Position numbers and translations under genes: made by a program
The notes under the pieces: generated by a model
Told to the model about the DNA's origin: nothing
The model's database searches: none
The model's input: only the letters and a program-made list of their open reading frames with translations
Shown here: one piece after another, positions 1-13,100 of the stretch
Numbering within the stretch: the stretch's first letter is position 1
Layout of the letters: the number at the start of each line of letters is the position of its first letter
Assembly (NCBI RefSeq): GCF_002234675.1
Contig: NC_019867.2
Coordinates: 5,350,001-5,414,000 of the forward strand
Direction: 5' to 3'
DNA length: 64,000 nt
From: Oryzias latipes
Lineage: Eukaryota; Chordata; Actinopteri; Beloniformes; Adrianichthyidae

Positions 1-490
1 GTATGTGTTGTCCCTCTGGGGGACCGGGCGAAATCCCAGATTCCAGATGGATCGTCTGTGCTTCCGTCCTTGGCCATGGACCTCCCCTCTGGCATGTCCT
101 GCGCCCCCAGCTGTCCACCTTCTCCGGATGAAGCCTATCTGCTCCACTATTCAAACATGCAATAGAGTTAGATGAGCTAATTCTTCTTTGACAGTCACAT
201 TGTCTGTCGGTCCTGGCAGAGGAGTTCTCCTTTGTGTGGACATCCCTGAGGTTTCTTCTTTATTTCCCCCTGTAATCAGGATTTTTAAAGTTTTTTTGAG
301 TTTTTCCTCACAGAGAAGGAGGGTTTAAGGCCAGGGATGTCTGGGGTCTGTCTAGTTTAGTTTAGCAATTAGCTATTATTCATTTTTATGTCTGATCCTA
401 TGTTTTTGTACAATTAATGTTGTGAAGCCCATTAAGGCACCTGTGTTGTGATACTGGGCTATATAAAAAAAAAAATTGAATTGAAATCAA
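1..490 (+). repeat. 3' end of a non-LTR element (LINE or derived SINE)
   Basis: The stretch ends with a run reading GATACTGGGCTATATAAA followed by A-rich sequence and TTGAA-type short repeats, the usual 3' tail of fish LINE or SINE copies. The upstream part (GAGTTTTTCCTCA, then a GGGATGTCTGGGGTCTG segment) resembles the conserved body of the same fish repeat as I remember it. No coding frame is visible. It lies upstream of the first cdc20b exon seen and is probably intronic. The family name is not certain, and L2/CR1-like is the best guess. Confidence 0.5.
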
Positions 491-809
491 CTGAACATTA
501 CAACTGAACCATTTCTGGGAAGAAAAGAACATTTTTCTTACATTTTGGTTGCTACTCCCATTTTCAGATAACACAAAAATTAAACATAAAATAAGGATAT
601 TGAAAAAATATTTATTTTGAAATTAAAATTCTGTTTTTCAGTGCAACCATCCTGTGCGACTCTGCAAAAGTCAACTCTTTTATTTTAAAGGTCCTGGTCA
701 TTGAAGTGGGCGTTTTATTGGCTTTCTTAATAAAATCGTATTTTTGAAGTTATGAATTTATCAATTTGTGGATTTTTTACACTCAAATTCAAATAAACCT
801 CTCTTTCAG

Positions 810-3800
810 GGACAAAATCATGTCAGCGAGGTCACTTACAAGCGTTTCAAAAAGGGGATCATCCAGAAGCTGACCAGAAAGGGTCCTGCTGCAAGTACAC
901 CTATGGCCACTAGGGGTCAGTATGACCCCAGGTTCGACCTTGCTGAAGTCTGTCAGAGGCTGGACCTGGAAACTCAACAGAGCCACCAGGAACCAGAACA
1001 TGAAGTCCAGCAAGGAAATAGTGATGGTATTGCGTATTTCACGTATTTGTTTGTGTTGTTTCTTTCAATGACGCAAAAATAACCTGCATCATGGTCAGGC
1101 ACAGCAGGCGTGGTTGATTATATGAAATCTGTATTAAGATAAAAATGCTGTTTATTTATGTATGTCAAAATTCAATTTTACATAAATTACTTGTCAGATC
1201 ATTTTGGGGTCTATTATATATTTACAGCTAAGCTTTTGAGCCCCAGCTTTGCTTAAATGGCATTTTTTTTATTCGTTTGTAAAAAATATTTTGTTTTTCC
1301 AATATAAATGTGTATTTTAAAATCACTTTACTTAACCAATCTTTTCAATCTGTTATATCAAATCCAAATGCTCACTATATAGGAAATCAATAATTCAAAT
1401 TCATTGTTCATTGGACCTTTAACAAAAATATTCTGTTGAAACAGCAATTCCACATATGAGAGACTGCAGGGAGGCCGTAAACCCACCAAGGACGCCTTTT
1501 TCCAAAAGCAAAGAGACGGATAACAAAGGGAATTCCACGGAGCAGGTTTGGGAGAATTTTGGCAATTCAGTGGACACCATTAGTTCACTCTCCTGTTTGC
1601 TTTTTGGTGCTCTGGAAAGTCTTTGACCAATACGCTTAAGGCCTTCAGTATTTTCTACACATCCAATTTCAGGAGTGTAAGATCCAGAACAGTTTTAATG
1701 AAGAAACTCTTTAGTAGTCAGACAATTCATTCATCATTTTACCATTCCAAGGTGACACAAAAAAATCTGCTCTGGATCACAAAAATGCACAGAGGTTAAT
1801 ACAATATAAAACCCAGATAACAAATGATTATTTTTTTAACAGGGGGGTAAGTTGGTGTGGAGGGCAGCTGAAACTCTCAGGTACAGCAGGAAAGGCACAG
1901 CAGGTGATTGCAGTTTATGACTGATGGGTAAATTAAAACCTCTGCATGTGATGAATTGCTGCTTAAACTGTCACATTTTTTCAGGCAAATTTAACTCTTA
2001 TTTTAGGCTTGTTGTTGTAGTTTGTTTTACTTTAAAAAAGGGCATTTTATTCTGACGAAAGTTTAATTTGCAAAATTTTGGTGAATCACGCCCTTTATAG
2101 TGTATTTGTTTAGCCATTGTTGTGAAACAGATGACAATGCATGACTCTGCACCATTTACTTATCCTGACCACTTTATTCACGTTTAAAAGCAAGACCACA
2201 TCTGCTTTTTTAAATTACTCTGAGTTCTTTTAGTTTAGAATTATTGTGTGTGTCTTTTATTGCAGGGTCAGAGGTTAAAAAGCAGAGCTTGCAGCCTTTT
2301 GCTCTTCTAAATAAAGACCATCTGAGTCAACATGGGCAAGTCGTAATGATGTTGGGAGCACCATCGCTGCGGAATGACTACTGTAAGAGAATATAGGATT
2401 TCTTTAGTTTTGACTAAAATACATTGCTTCTTCTAATGTGTCTTTGTTAAAGTAGAGGTTGGTGCTGCATGTTTCGCTCGCTCAACAATTGCCATAAAAT
2501 CTAAATAAATTATAATGTACTTTCTTTACTTTAGACAAGTTGTTCCATTTGTATTTAGTTTTAAAAGTTCACAACATAGTCATTTAAATGCTAGAAATTT
2601 GATTTATTCTAATTTAGGCCAAATTGTTGCAAAGATCCAAACAGATTGCATCAAAATCTATTCAGTGTACTCATGAGGGACTCATGAGGAATTTGGGCCA
2701 TTTTCTAGAAGAAAACTCCCTCTAATTAAAACAAAAAACTTTAGCAGAGCATAGAAAAATGTTTTTGTCCTGACTTCTGACAAAGTGTGATTCATCTGTC
2801 TGCCATACATCCTTTGTCTTCCATCCATCTTCCTCTTGAATGATCAAACACAGTCTGGTTTCTTCTGTCTTTGTCTGGTTCTTGTCTGTCAGACTCTGAT
2901 CTTCTCGACTGTAACAGGAGAGGAATAATTGCCTTGGCGCTGGGCTCCTCTGTGTACCTTTGGAATTCAGAGACTCGGGCCCTGGTGGGACTTTTGGAGC
3001 CATGTCTAGCTCCAGATGGTCCAAGCTCGGAAACTCTGTCCATCTCGTGCCTGTGCTGGAGCAGAGACGGCAGAATTCTCAGCATTGGCAACAGGAGGGG
3101 TGAGATACAGGTACAGTCCACATCCAGTGCAAAGGAGGGGGGCACCGTTTTCACACAAACTTCAGCGTCAGACTAAATCATTTAAGACCCATTCTGATCA
3201 TCTTTTGATTTATTTTGAAAGCCTTCCCAGTGGTATTTTAATTATGATTATGAAATTCACCTCTCATTTGTGGGCAGGACCGTTGGCGTCCGTCAACCCC
3301 GTGCCCCCCTTGCCATCAGCCATATCTGAGAGCTTTTCGAATACTTGTGGTCCCGCTCGCTTACAGCCTCTCACCCCCCAACCGAACATTATTGGTGCAA
3401 TAAAAATGTCAAGCAATATAGGGGCTATCCAGTTTTGAACCAATGTCAGCTCAGGTGTAGAAAACCAGAACGTACATTGATCTAATTGTCTATAAGAAGA
3501 TGCATCAGATTGGGGCGGAGCAGGGAGCTTGTGGCCTGCATGTCATAAATACAATCTTTTCCAAATCTCATTTTATCTTCTGCTCTTGATTCATAGCAAT
3601 TTGGAAAACAAAAAAACACTCAGAAATGCAATTTTAAGCTTTCTTGATCATCATAAAATTTAATCAACCCATTAAAAACTCTAAAAACACATTTTATATT
3701 GGAGTGGGTCATTCAAATGATAATTTGTGTCTCAGTGTTTTCCTTTGGCACTCAGTTGTGGGATGCTGACCGCATGCAGACCGTGAGATCTCAACAGTCA

Positions 3801-6077
3801 CACTTGTCGGCAGTAGCAGCCCTCTCCTGGAAACAGGACGTACTCAGCAGGTGCTGTCAGAGTCACTAAAACAATAACTGACATTTTGAACAGTGAATAA
3901 AACATAAAAGCAGAAAATGAAGCGTTGTGTTTTTACAATCTCACAGTGGCTCTGTCCTGGGACGCGTCCACCACACAGATGCTCGAGCTCCCGCTCAGCT
4001 GGTCGGTGCTGCTGATCTGAAAGAGGAGATCTGCAGCCTACAGTGGTCTCCAGGACAAGAATGGATGGCCAGTGGCTCCACAAACGGACTCCTTCATATT
4101 TGGGCCAATGACATCGGAGGGATCAAAAAGTCCTGCCAGACTGTTGTGACAATGAAGCAGCCCAGTGCCGTAAAGGTACAGAATTTGATTTGAAATATTT
4201 TATACCTGTCATAAATTTAGGTCAACAATAAGGTTCGATCAAGCATTAAAAAAAAATCAATATTTATTTCATTTAGTTTAAAAATAGCTGTACTGGATAT
4301 TGATTTGATTTGTTTGGAGGTGTAACCCTAGAAAACTTTTGCTATAAAAAGTTACACCATCACTTTTGCCGGGTAAATTTTACCCGATATAATATACCCG
4401 ACAAAAAGTACCTGTCACAAAAATAGATTAAAATAATAAATAAATTACAGTGGGTTTCTTTGATTTTCAACTGTGGTATGTGTAACAAACTTAAAAAGAA
4501 AACTGAAAAATTAGGAATTTGAGCACAAAAAACTCTTAAAAAATAATAAAATGATAGTAGAAACTTCTTCCTGGAAGAAGGCACAGACTCCTTGACACTC
4601 GACATATTGAAATTCATGTAAATAGTTTTGCTTGGGTTAAAATCACCCAGGAATAGTGCTCTAGGGTTAACCTATTCTATATAAAATTCAAATGTGTCAT
4701 TTGGTAAATGTCAACAAATGTCTGTATTAAATATAGATATTTCAAAATAACTTTTTTAGGTTGGAATGCATGCCTGATAGTATTTTATTTATTTACTTTA
4801 TGGTTAGTAGTTATCTAATAAAGTTTGAAAAAAGATCAATTAGATGTGAAACATCCTGCAATTAAACTGAATAAAAGTACATGTTAATGTAAGCAGCAAT
4901 TACTACTTGTTGTTTGTTCAAAATGGCAAATTTGGTGATTTTTCACGATCACTTTGCGAAGATTTATGTCAGTTCGCATTCTCTGTAGTTTACTACGCTG
5001 TTAGAGAAACATAAAAAGCATTTTAAATTTTTTTTTTTCTGTTTTGGTCGTGTTTTTTGGTTCTTCAGGCGATGGGGTGGTGCCCATGGCAGAGAGGGGT
5101 GATAGCCACAGGAGGAGGTTGGAAGGATGGAGAACTCAGAATGTGGGACGCACAATTAGGAACCTGTTTGAATTCTGTCAGCACAAACTCACAGGTGCTT
5201 ACAGCTCCCATGTGAATCCAGGATCATTTTTTATTTTATTTAAATTAATGAACAATACACTCCTTGATGGCTTCATTTGCAGATCTGTTGTCTTCGATGG
5301 GCGGGAAAGAAGAGATCTCTCATAACGAGTCATGGACTTCCACATAACTCGGTCTCCTCTTGGACTTGGAAGTTTCCCTACCTCACCCAACTCTATCAGC
5401 TTGCAGGTTAGAAAGTGCAAAATATGAACAATTTACTAAAACTGCAGCAGTAGAAAAGAGCTCATTATGTAGACCGATTAATAATTCCAAATCGTCTCTG
5501 GTATGTGTTGCTGGGAAACAAGATTGAAGTTAGTTTGGAATTGGAACTTAAACCAGGGCCTTCTCACTGTGAGGCAACACTGCAAACCGCTGCACCACCA
5601 TGCATTTTCCCTAAATATAAGAACCTTGCTTCCAAGTGCTCTTAACTTTATTTTGAACCAGCTTTTGTTCCAATTGCTTTTTTTTTTATTCACACCAACT
5701 TTAAAAACTTAGTAGTTCATATGGGTCACAATATTTAATTTACCAAGAAGCTGTTCTATATTTGTTTTTTGAAATCTAATTCAACTCTTAGTCAGGGATG
5801 GTTAAATCTACTTTGTCAAAGTGGTAACACACATTACCCCATCAATCAAAAAGAACTGGCAAACATGTTATTTGAGCTGCATCTGAATAAATGAACTTAT
5901 TATAAATAAATAACAACACTATTGTGTTGAGAAAGCAGTAAAGGCCTTGTCACTCGGATTCAGCTTAGTTTCTTTTCAGGTCATTCTGGTCGAGTTCTGC
6001 ACTTGGCCGTAAACTCTGATGGCACTTGCATCTTCTCTGCTGGAGCAGACCAGCGCCTCCACATCTGGGATCTTTAG
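810..6077 (+). CDS. cdc20b: Cell division cycle 20B (CDC20-like WD40 protein), 5' end outside the window
   Basis: Ten exons splice in phase: 810-1026, 1445-1545, 1843-1903, 2266-2382, 2893-3110, 3756-3850, 3947-4175, 5069-5194, 5283-5406 and 5980-6077 (TAG). They give 461 residues, against about 519 in human CDC20B, so one or more 5' exons lie before the window. The WD40 propeller starts after LRNDYY and includes ALALGSSVYLWN, GSVLGRVHHTDAR, SLQWSPGQEWMASGS, AMGWCPW and HSGRVLHLAV. It ends in LHIWDL with no C-terminal IR dipeptide, the tail CDC20 and CDH1 use to bind the anaphase-promoting complex. In mammals the locus is tied to multiciliated cells and hosts miR-449. The 61-base exon at 1843 is the least certain, but it is the one I found that restores the frame into the next exon. 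Intron 5 carries a TTAAAG-family element. Confidence 0.93.
3180..3717 (+). mobile_element. Small inverted-repeat element, TTAAAG-CCCACT family, copy 1
   Basis: It starts near TTTAAGACCCATTCTGATCA and ends near GGAGTGGGTCATT, so its ends are inverted copies of each other. The body shares blocks with other copies in this window, such as GGAGCAGGGAGCTTGTGGCCTG and ACACTCAGAAATGCAATTTTA. It sits inside cdc20b intron 5 in the sense direction. It has no transposase, so it is non-autonomous. Confidence 0.72.
4362..4409. repeat. Short nested inverted repeat in cdc20b intron 7
   Basis: The arms ACTTTTGCCGGGTA and TACCCGACAAAAAGT pair with small mismatches. Inside them CGGGTAAATTTTACCCG (4370-4386) is a palindrome apart from its central base. 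It may be the two ends of a heavily deleted small transposon. No target duplication is clear. Confidence 0.4.
5480..5612. repeat. Fragment of a dispersed fish repeat (CTGTGAGGCAACACTGC type)
   Basis: The text AACCAGGGCCTTCTCACTGT followed by GAGGCAACACTGCAAACCGC and TGCACCACC is a motif I know as widely dispersed in fish genomes. It lies in cdc20b intron 9. The family is not assigned, and only general knowledge supports the call. Confidence 0.4.
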
Positions 6078-6645
6078 TTCTCAGCATCTTTCAAGGCGGA
6101 TGGTAAATGTGTTTGTTTATCAGACTTTAGTCATGAGGTCAGACCAAACCTCATCTTTAACAAAGAGAATTTTTTTTCTGATGCAAGTCAGTACGAGCAA
6201 ACTGCAAATTTGAGCTGTTTTGTTTTTATTTTTTTTGTTTTTAGTGTTAATGTAAGTGTTTCTGCAGAACCTACCAGAATATTTCTGATGATCAATTTTC
6301 AACTGCATTTATTGGTTTCAAAAACTTGTTCTTTGATAATGATTTTTAAATCCTCATGAAACATGATTAAAATATGTTTGATATCTTTTTTATTCTACAT
6401 TTCAAACATGACCTTATGTCGTTTTTGTGCATGTGGTTTTTTTTTAACCTCGTTTAGACAGTTTTGTGCTTTCTGTCTCAGTTTCACGTCTCATTATCTT
6501 GTTCATCTTTGTGGTGAAGCTTTTGTGGAATTTTCTTTTTATTGTTGCACTTGCACATTTGGGGTTGTGCATTATTATTTGTACTTGTTTATTTCTTTTA
6601 TTGTACTCGGACGATTGCTGTAGTTGAGGTGTACTCTTCCCAACT

Positions 6646-6651
6646 AATAAA
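6646..6651 (+). promoter_or_regulatory. Candidate cdc20b poly(A) signal
   Basis: AATAAA lies downstream of the cdc20b stop, followed by T-rich sequence (ATGTTTCAGATTTTGTC). It is the best-placed signal noticed in this spacer, but transcript ends were not tested. Confidence 0.45.
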
Positions 6652-7115
6652 TGTTTCAGATTTTGTCACCTTTTTTTAAGCTAAAATTGGAAAGTTTTTC
6701 AGTATGAAAGCTGCTATGTTTTGTTTAGGCTACTGGATATTTAGCTGAAAACTTTTACAAAGTTAAAAGCAGGTTGTGAGATGCTGGTTTATCAAAAACA
6801 AGTCAATTTAAGAACAAATATAAGGGTGAGTTTTAAACTGCCATTTAATATTTATTTGAGAGCTAGTGTGCCATGACCAACATTTTACTATTCCTTTTCT
6901 ATTTAAACAAGACAAATTCCAACCAAGTCGTCTTTATTATTAAATAAAAGTATAATATAATATATAATAAAATATTCTAAACGTATTTTTAGGATATTAT
7001 TTTAAAGATTTTTTTAATTACAACGTAATCTGAAATAGCCTCTGGTATGTAATCAGATACATCCAGGTTATCTCCCCATTTGAGAGCTGCTCGACTGGAG
7101 TACCACCTGTGGCAA

Positions 7116-7145
7116 GCAGCCGCGTGCCTCTTCGCACGCGGCTGC
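7116..7145. promoter_or_regulatory. Perfect GC-rich hairpin upstream of mthfd2l
   Basis: The arms GCAGCCGCGTGC (7116-7127) and GCACGCGGCTGC (7134-7145) are exact reverse complements with a six-base loop CTCTTC. The hairpin is about 50 bases before the mthfd2l ATG, so it is in the core promoter or the 5'UTR. The arm GCACGCGG resembles half of an NRF-1 site, a common factor at nuclear genes for mitochondrial proteins. That reading is inference. Confidence 0.6.
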
Positions 7146-7193
7146 CTCTCGCCCGTCTGGTAGGCGCGCTCGCGTTACTATACGCACACAAAC

Positions 7194-10100
7194 ATGGCGG
7201 CCAACGCTTCACCGTTACGCTCCTCCTTCAGGATTTGCAGTCCGTTTAGCGTAAGCTATCACTGCTGCCGGGCCGCACTACGGCTCCACAGGAAGCACGA
7301 CAGTCCGAGGAGACATTTCCAACAGTCTGCGATCAGGTAAATGTCGGTGACGGGGAAAACGGCGAGGATTTTTGCTTTAATTACGACACGAAGGTATGAA
7401 GGATGCACCGGAGAAGGCGGTACGTAAATGCACCACGGGGGGTGATAATTGACAGCTTAGTGTGGACAGTAAAAAAAAAAAGAGAGCGCGGATTTGGTTG
7501 ATGCAAATTTAAAAAGAAAATATTGAAAATCCTTTGGAGAACACTGATATGGAATGAGTTAGATTCAGTGCGACGGTTAGTTCCCAGCTGTCGACCAATG
7601 ATGACGATCAGGCTGCTTTATTTCTGTGAATGTCTTCCTGTCAGAGAGGTGTCATTTAAAATCTTACATAGATTATATCCAACAAATCAGTACAAAAGTC
7701 GAAAAAAATAAATAAAAACTATACATTCTGTAAACACTATGAAGAAACAATAATGATAGAACTGTAAATAGAAGAGTAAATAACAATAATTAAAAAAAAG
7801 TCCCTGGTTTTAACGTGACACACTGCTTACCGTTTGCTTATCACAATTTGACAAATCTATAAATAGAAATATTTGTATTTTTGCTGTTGTGATTGTTTTG
7901 ATTGCTTGAAATAAACCAATCCTATGTTAGGATCCCACATGTGGGAAAGTCCAGCTGTGAAATTTTCAGGATACTCAATATTTTGGTCAAACTTCCTGTA
8001 AAGTTTCTGTAGTTTTGTTTCGTTGGTGCTCCCTCCCTCTCAGTTGTGTTGTTGTCCTCAGGCATGCAGCGGTGGTGATTTCTGGAACAGAGTTGGCTCG
8101 TAAGCTCCACAGGGAGATCCAGCGGGATGTGGAGGAGCTGGTGTCTCAGGGTAATGTGAGACCCCATCTAGGAGTGGTTTCAGTTGGAGACGACCCCGCC
8201 AGTCGCACCTATGTTAGGAATAAGACTCGGGCAGCCAGCATCCTGGGTCAGATATGAGGCATGTGTGCCTCAGAGAATCCTATTCTAACATTTCTATCTT
8301 TTTTTTTTTTTTAGCACACGAACACATCTGAACATACGTAACTTTTACACATCCAGGCATTTCCAGCGACACGGTGGTGCTGCCAAGCTCAGTGTCGCAG
8401 GAGAAGCTGCTTGAGCTGATCGACAAGATGAACCGCGACTGGAAGGTCAGCGGCCTGTTGGTCCAGCTACCGCTTCCAGGTGAGCAAAGAAGTCGCAGCC
8501 GCATCCGTCAATGTTGAGTTAGTAAACGGTGATGCACTGGTAAAAAGTCCTAATGGAAAAAAAGGAAGATAATGAGGAGTAAAAAACACATCATCCATGA
8601 TAAATGTGACGATAATCTAGTAAAATTGGGTCTAAAGTAGTGTTTTAAGACGCAACGTTCATTAGCATCAATGTTAGCTCTTTTTGAGCATAATTTAAAC
8701 TGGTCAATTGTTGTTCCACAAATCACTGCAGGCATGTAATCTCATATACAAATAACAATAAAGACAAATCAGAAATCTTTTTTGATTTTCTTAAAAATAA
8801 GCTTATTTTTATTTGCACTTTCTCCTATAGTTTGATCCAAATAGATATTTTAAACTCCACCAGCCTGTTTGGTGTCTTTTACATTTCGGTTTGTTGACCA
8901 GTTGAATCTTAATTTTTTTTTTCTTACTGTGTTTGTGGAATATTGTATTATCTAAGTTGCTTGTTAATCATTTTTTTATTCTTATTTTTTTTAATCCTAC
9001 CTTGTTTAGCTGAGAATTTGCCTTGAACAAATTTTCAGAACACATCAACGAGCGAGCAGTCTGTAACGCCATCGCTCCAGAGAAGGATGTGGACGGCTTC
9101 CATATCGTCAACATTGGAAAGCTGTGCTTGGATCAGAGATCCATGATTCCGGCCACACCTGCAGCTGTCTGGGAGATCATAAAAAGAGCAGGTAGACCAG
9201 CAGAGGGCGCCGATGATTAGTCCAACCGTTATTTGTCCTCAGGAGTTTGTGGCAACCAGTTGATGCCAAACAAAAAATGTTTCTGTGGGAAATGTGGGTG
9301 AGCTTGAGAGATTTGATGGTTCTGATACTTTCAGACGTCAAAGAGAGAGAAACCAGTTGAAGACCTTGATGATAGTAGAAGACATAACTGAAAACCTTTA
9401 TGCCTTTTTCCAGGAATTTATTTTAGGTTTCCTTGGATATTTTTTTGGGGTAAAAAAAGAGTTGTTTTTTTTTAGAGACTTTGGGATGTTTTAAATATTT
9501 GTGTTTGTCTGCTCTTTTGTCTATCTTGACTTTGTCACATTACAATAACTTTACTTTGATGCATCAAAAACTCAAACGTTTTTGCTGAACTATGCCTTAA
9601 AGATGACAAATAATAAAAAAATTTATTGTTAAATTACTTCAACTTAATGTGCTGTTTACACAACTCCCACATCATCCAGTTTAAAGAGAAGTTTTCCTTT
9701 CAGTTTAAGTTCAGTTAATCTTTGAATATTGCAGTGTATTCACATTTGCATAAAGGTTGAGCGGAACTGAGTGGTGAGTTCATGTTCTGAGTCACAATTT
9801 GTTTCCTCAGTTGAATGATTGCCCTGCAGCTGGATCACATCCTCACCTTTTTCTTTAGAAATGAGACCCGTATTCCCCAGTGCAAGTCCGGTTTTCATTT
9901 CATAAACCCCTAAAATCCTCCTCCAGAAGTCTGAGTTGCATTGTGTTAATCAATACTTTCTGCGATTGTAGATTTTCTTCTGACAATGACATTTTTCTGA
10001 AGTTTTAAATGTTTAAAACATGAACCTTTCTGAAGCTTTGTCACATTATTGTGTCTTAGCTGTCAATATGGCGATCATAATGATTTATTAGTCCTTTTCT

Positions 10101-13100
10101 GACACTTTGCTGACATTAAAAGTAAAAAAAAAAAAAAAGTGTGTTTGGGTTTATATAATACATTTAATTTATTAATTTTCTGGGAAATGTTTCCTTGTAT
10201 TAGTTTATCAGGATAAACTCTCTTCTTTGAATGCATCTGCAGGCATCGAAACGGCGGGAAAAAACGTCCTTGTCGCCGGTCGCTCCAAAAACGTCGGTAT
10301 GCCCATCGCAATGTTGCTGCATAGCGATGGCAACCACGAAAGACCCGGAGGTAAGGAAGAGTCTGTTGCAAACTGTTTACGCTTTCTCCTAGAGTAATAG
10401 GAGAGCCGCTTGTAAGGGTGAGTCAGCACTGGCATGTCATCAGACCGCCTTTGTTGTAAGAAAATTTGCTTTCCTCTGATTCTTTTGTAGATTTTCAGGG
10501 TGTGAAAAACAGTTTGAATGAATCCACACCTTTTTTTTTTTTACCAAGACATAAGAAGAAGGAATTTTTTTTTTTTTAGAAAGATTTGCCAGTTTGGATT
10601 GAAAAGGAAGGAAACGCCAAACAAAATAGGCTGTGACACTTGTCGACTGTTTGTCTGTTAAACTCCTTGTTAAAATAAAAATACATAAAAATGTGTTTCA
10701 TGAGGAGGAAACGCTGAAAACATAACGGTTAAAAGAATGGTAAACTTTTTCTTATGAGAGCCATCCAGTGCCTTATAGCGCTATATATGCTCAGTATTTG
10801 AAAGTGATTCTAAGAATAAAGGTGGGATCAAACTTAATGTTTGTACAATATTATGTAAAGAAGCAACATCATCTCAGGTTTAACCATATTAGATTCCAGC
10901 AGGCTCCTTTGATCAGGTGGTGAACAGGATTTCTGTCTTTGACAGCCTATATGTGGTTTGGAAAAAATACCAAACCAAACAGCAGTAAATCAAAAACAAC
11001 AGTTTTGTAAAAAACAAAAAAAATTGCTTTAACTTTTGAGCAGGATTAATAGAAACAATGAAATAGCAGGAAAATGTAGGCTGAGGAGAGGAGGATGTTT
11101 GCCGTGCACAGGATTTTATATTCTGTACGGTTAATCAGCTGAAAATGGGAACAAAACACTCAAATCTTCCACCGGCAAGTGTGAAAATGATGAAACTATT
11201 TTGATTTGGACTTTTTATCTAAGGAGATCCTGCAGAACTTCTCAAGTCTTCTAGCAAAAGCAGTTTATTTTAATATAAAGAAAAGCTCCACTCAGACTGA
11301 GAACTCACTTTCTCTCCTTTCATGTAGTCGTTTCTTCTCGTCTTTGAGTCTGTTCATCTGTCCCCCGCTGTGCTTCACTGTTAAATATGTCTGAAAACAA
11401 TATTAAAATCACTGTGCAGTTGCAGTGATCTTTTTTCATTACATTTATGCTGCTTTTATTAAAAAATACGTTTTTGTTTTATGAATTCAGATTAGGTTTG
11501 CTCACTTTCTTCACAGCTATCATTATCTACAGGTGGAAGACAGCTCCCTGCTTCACAAACGTCAAGCAGTGTTAGCATGGTCTCATGTTTGAAATGTTTC
11601 CTTTCTGTGGATTTGGTGTCAGAAATTCCTAGTAGCACTTGGCTTTTGGAGCACCTTTCCCCTCATTGGAACGATTTAACTGAGCTGCATAACTTGGGTG
11701 TAACCAGTTATGGGTTAGACTGACCGATTCTTGGAGTAGTTGAATTCCCACGTCTGTTATCTGATCGTCTGCGTTGCATGTGAAGATGCTGACTGATCAT
11801 TTTTCGTTTAACTGATAGGTAAAGGATCTTGTGACTCAGAATGAGGCTCCAACCGTTGGGGCAGCGAGCTGGAAGGAAATAAAGATGTTTTAATTGTCAA
11901 CAATCTTGACCCTTGTGAAACTAAGGAAATCCCATTTAGGCGATAATCAAGGGAAATTGGAGTGTAGAAAGCTTTGGTTGTTTCAGCTGAATCATCAGTT
12001 TTCCTGCCAGGTTTCTTTTTTTTTGTTTCTCTGGCTGCGTCGGACCCACGGTGCCCGGTAACACCCCATTTCTGTAGGAACTTGTTTGCACTCCGCAAAG
12101 CTTTCCAGAATAACCGACCAGTGAAATTCCAGTTGGAATCTTCCAGGGAAGCTTCTCGTCTTCTCCTCTTTCAGTGACTCTGTTATATGTTAACTCATAA
12201 CCCGGCCGTTGACAAGGGTGTTGGCTTTATCCATAAACAGACGGTGTGTTGTTTCGAAATTTCACAGCTCGTGTGAACCGGAGAAACTATTTAGATCTAT
12301 TTTTGTTTCTGTCTGTTCATCATGTTGTGGAGAAGTAACTATAGGTCCTGTAAACGATGAAAAAGTAGTTCAAATAAAACTTATTCAAATAAAACCAGTT
12401 TATTAGAATAGTGAATCACTTTAGCAGGTGCTCTCATGGGGACATCTTGTTTCTGCTCTTCCTGTTGAGATTCTATTCTTACATGAAAATGTGTGTTATC
12501 TACGAATGCAGGAACGATGCCAGACTGAGTTAAAGAGTCAACAAAGGGCAGGTGGTGCAGTTAAAAAAGGCAGAATCCAAAGCCAACAGCAGAGCAGAAA
12601 GTTCAACCGAACCTCATGAAAAAGCAAAACACGACAGAACGGAAACCCAAAACGTATACCAGGAGTTCTAGACTCGGAGGTTAAGACTACAAAAAAACCT
12701 TAAGCACAGAAGCGGACAAACTCATAACTGTATTAAACAATGCCTTTATCACAACTGCCCTGATGGGGCGGATGCAGGCGGCTGCGGATGAAAAAGGGGC
12801 AAACCTGTACGGGCACACAGGTGGCCAACAAGAAATATAATAATAATCCATTTTAAAAGAGCCTTTCGAGGAACTCAAGGACACTGTACAAAACAAAGGT
12901 CAGTAAGTTCATTAAATAGATGAGTATTGAGTTTAGATTTGAATGTTGGTAATGAGTCTATGTTCCGGCGGTCAGGAGGGAGGGAATTCCAGAGTTTGGG
13001 AGCCGAGCAGCTCAGTCTTGGACCGCTTGATAAACCCGTAGGGTGAAAATGTTCATGGACACTTTATTCTACGGGCATGCTGTAGGCAACAAGTCGCAGC

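Larger units (their letters stand above)
6078..7193. other. Spacer between cdc20b and mthfd2l
   Basis: It holds the cdc20b 3'UTR and the mthfd2l promoter and 5'UTR. A candidate AATAAA poly(A) signal is at 6646-6651, about 570 bases after the cdc20b stop. The middle is AT-rich (about 6900-7020). From about 7090 it becomes GC-rich with several CG steps, as expected for a TATA-less housekeeping promoter. No other gene is seen. Confidence 0.7.

Noticed and set aside
1-6. The window begins GTATGT, like a splice donor that could end the previous cdc20b exon
   Set aside because: The base before it is not visible, and the sequence that follows looks like a repeat, so this cannot be told from chance.
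1027-5979. A miR-449 hairpin in a cdc20b intron, as in mammals
   Set aside because: I looked by eye for TGGCAGTG and its complement in the introns present and did not find a convincing hairpin. It may lie in introns before the window.
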